This document shows, piece by piece, positions 63,190-64,000 of a stretch of 64,000 bases of DNA; within the stretch, counting starts at the first letter, position 1; each line of letters starts with the position of its first letter. Location: NCBI GenBank assembly GCA_034766995.1, contig CM068315.1:3828736-3892735 (forward strand), written 5' to 3'. The notes under the pieces are model-generated. The model saw nothing but the letters and a program-made list of their open reading frames with translations, was not told where the DNA came from and searched no databases. The position numbers were made by a program, and so were the translations under genes. Source of the DNA: Acanthacorydalis orientalis. Its lineage: Eukaryota > Arthropoda > Insecta > Megaloptera > Corydalidae.

Positions 63190-64000
63190 GAAAGTATACA
63201 CCAAAAACAATTATATATCTTATAAAGGCACGAAAATTAGTTTATACATACTATTTTAATACATTATAATTTTTTTATATATAAAAGACTTAGACACGAA
63301 TGAAAGATTAGAGACATAATGGTCATGAATGAATATTTTTCGTATACATGTAATGAATGTTTAAGAATAATCTAAGGAAGATAAGAGTAAAATATTTCTT
63401 CATACATGGATACAAATTGTAATAAAATTAAAATAAGAGTAGTGTGAGAAATATTTGTGAAAAGTAGATTTTAAAAATAAAAAAAATATTCTCAAAAGTA
63501 ATCAGTTAGTACTGATTATTCTGTTGATACATTTTTTTTTAATTTCTTTGAAAGAAGAGAAAAGATTTTATACAGTCACTGCTAATGACAATAAAATAAT
63601 TTTGGTTCTATTACAAGACAGTTTTAAATGTGTGTTACTACATGATCGAACTTATAAAATCTAATACTTATTTAATATTTTCAATCCTTGTAAAATTCTT
63701 ATTAGAAATAAAATCTTGTAAATGTCTCTCAAAAACATAAATTTACAAGAGAATTTTAAAAATGTGTTATTATGTGCTAGAATTTATAAAAAATATTATT
63801 TGTTTTAAACAGTAGGTTACAAAAATCATTTATTATTTTTTTAATACAAGTATTTAATAGAAAATATTCTATAGAATGATATCTGTACTGTACTGTTTGA
63901 CATTATTTTTGAACTCTGTGTAAATTTGGGATTTACTCTGTATATTACTTTTTTATAGTTTTAAAATAAAACTTCATATTTTTATATTTTCAAAAATAAA
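62720..64000. other. AT-rich noncoding stretch
   Basis: No supported gene. (TA)n at about 63128-63185. The window ends in AT-rich sequence without a feature. Confidence 0.55.

Overview
The window looks like nuclear DNA of an animal, most likely an insect. It is extremely AT-rich, is peppered with long (TA)n arrays that often run into (TG)n or (GA)n, carries many decayed mariner, Tc1, piggyBac-like and hAT-like DNA transposons, and has only a few short GC-richer, CpG-bearing islands that behave like exons or promoters. No bacterial gene, rRNA, tRNA or CRISPR array was seen. The high AT content, the mariner load and the CpG-rich islands would suit a hymenopteran, but that placement is inference.

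Layout. 1-6.2 kb: AT-rich DNA with a 201-bp palindromic MITE, a three-unit tandem array (3.36-3.96 kb) and a candidate minus-strand exon (5.3-5.45 kb). 6.2-13.9 kb: a transposon graveyard holding a piggyBac-type TTAA element, two relics of one mariner family, a decayed mariner of a second family, an internally deleted mariner of a third family, and fragments of an unplaced transposase-like element. 14.2-16 kb: a piggyBac C-terminal relic inside a tandem duplication, then a second tandem duplication. 16.4-17.9 kb: the largest CpG-rich island. 18-28.6 kb: duplicated blocks, MITEs and microsatellites. 29-30.2 kb: complex sequence with a possible 28-bp microexon and a possible membrane-segment exon. 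33-36.4 kb: a tandem duplication and a 548-bp mariner derivative keeping only the DNA-binding domain. 37.2-47 kb: the best gene evidence, several exon-like islands on the minus strand, three of which chain in compatible splice phase (46.43-46.26, 40.86-40.74 and 37.39-37.19 kb). 47.2-52.3 kb: a Tc1 relic, then a 640-bp inverted pair of composite mariner segments enclosing a plus-strand exon-like island. 56.3-59.9 kb: two near full-length dead mariners on the minus strand. 61.3-62.7 kb: a mariner stub and another exon-like island.

No complete gene can be drawn. The exons appear to lie in very long introns colonised by transposons and microsatellites, and I could not name the host gene or genes. 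The strongest unexplained signals are the inverted composite-mariner pair, a mariner derivative in at least four copies with nothing but the HTH domain, a second mariner derivative in three copies with a shared internal deletion, and six local tandem duplications whose borders repeatedly fall on (TA)n arrays.
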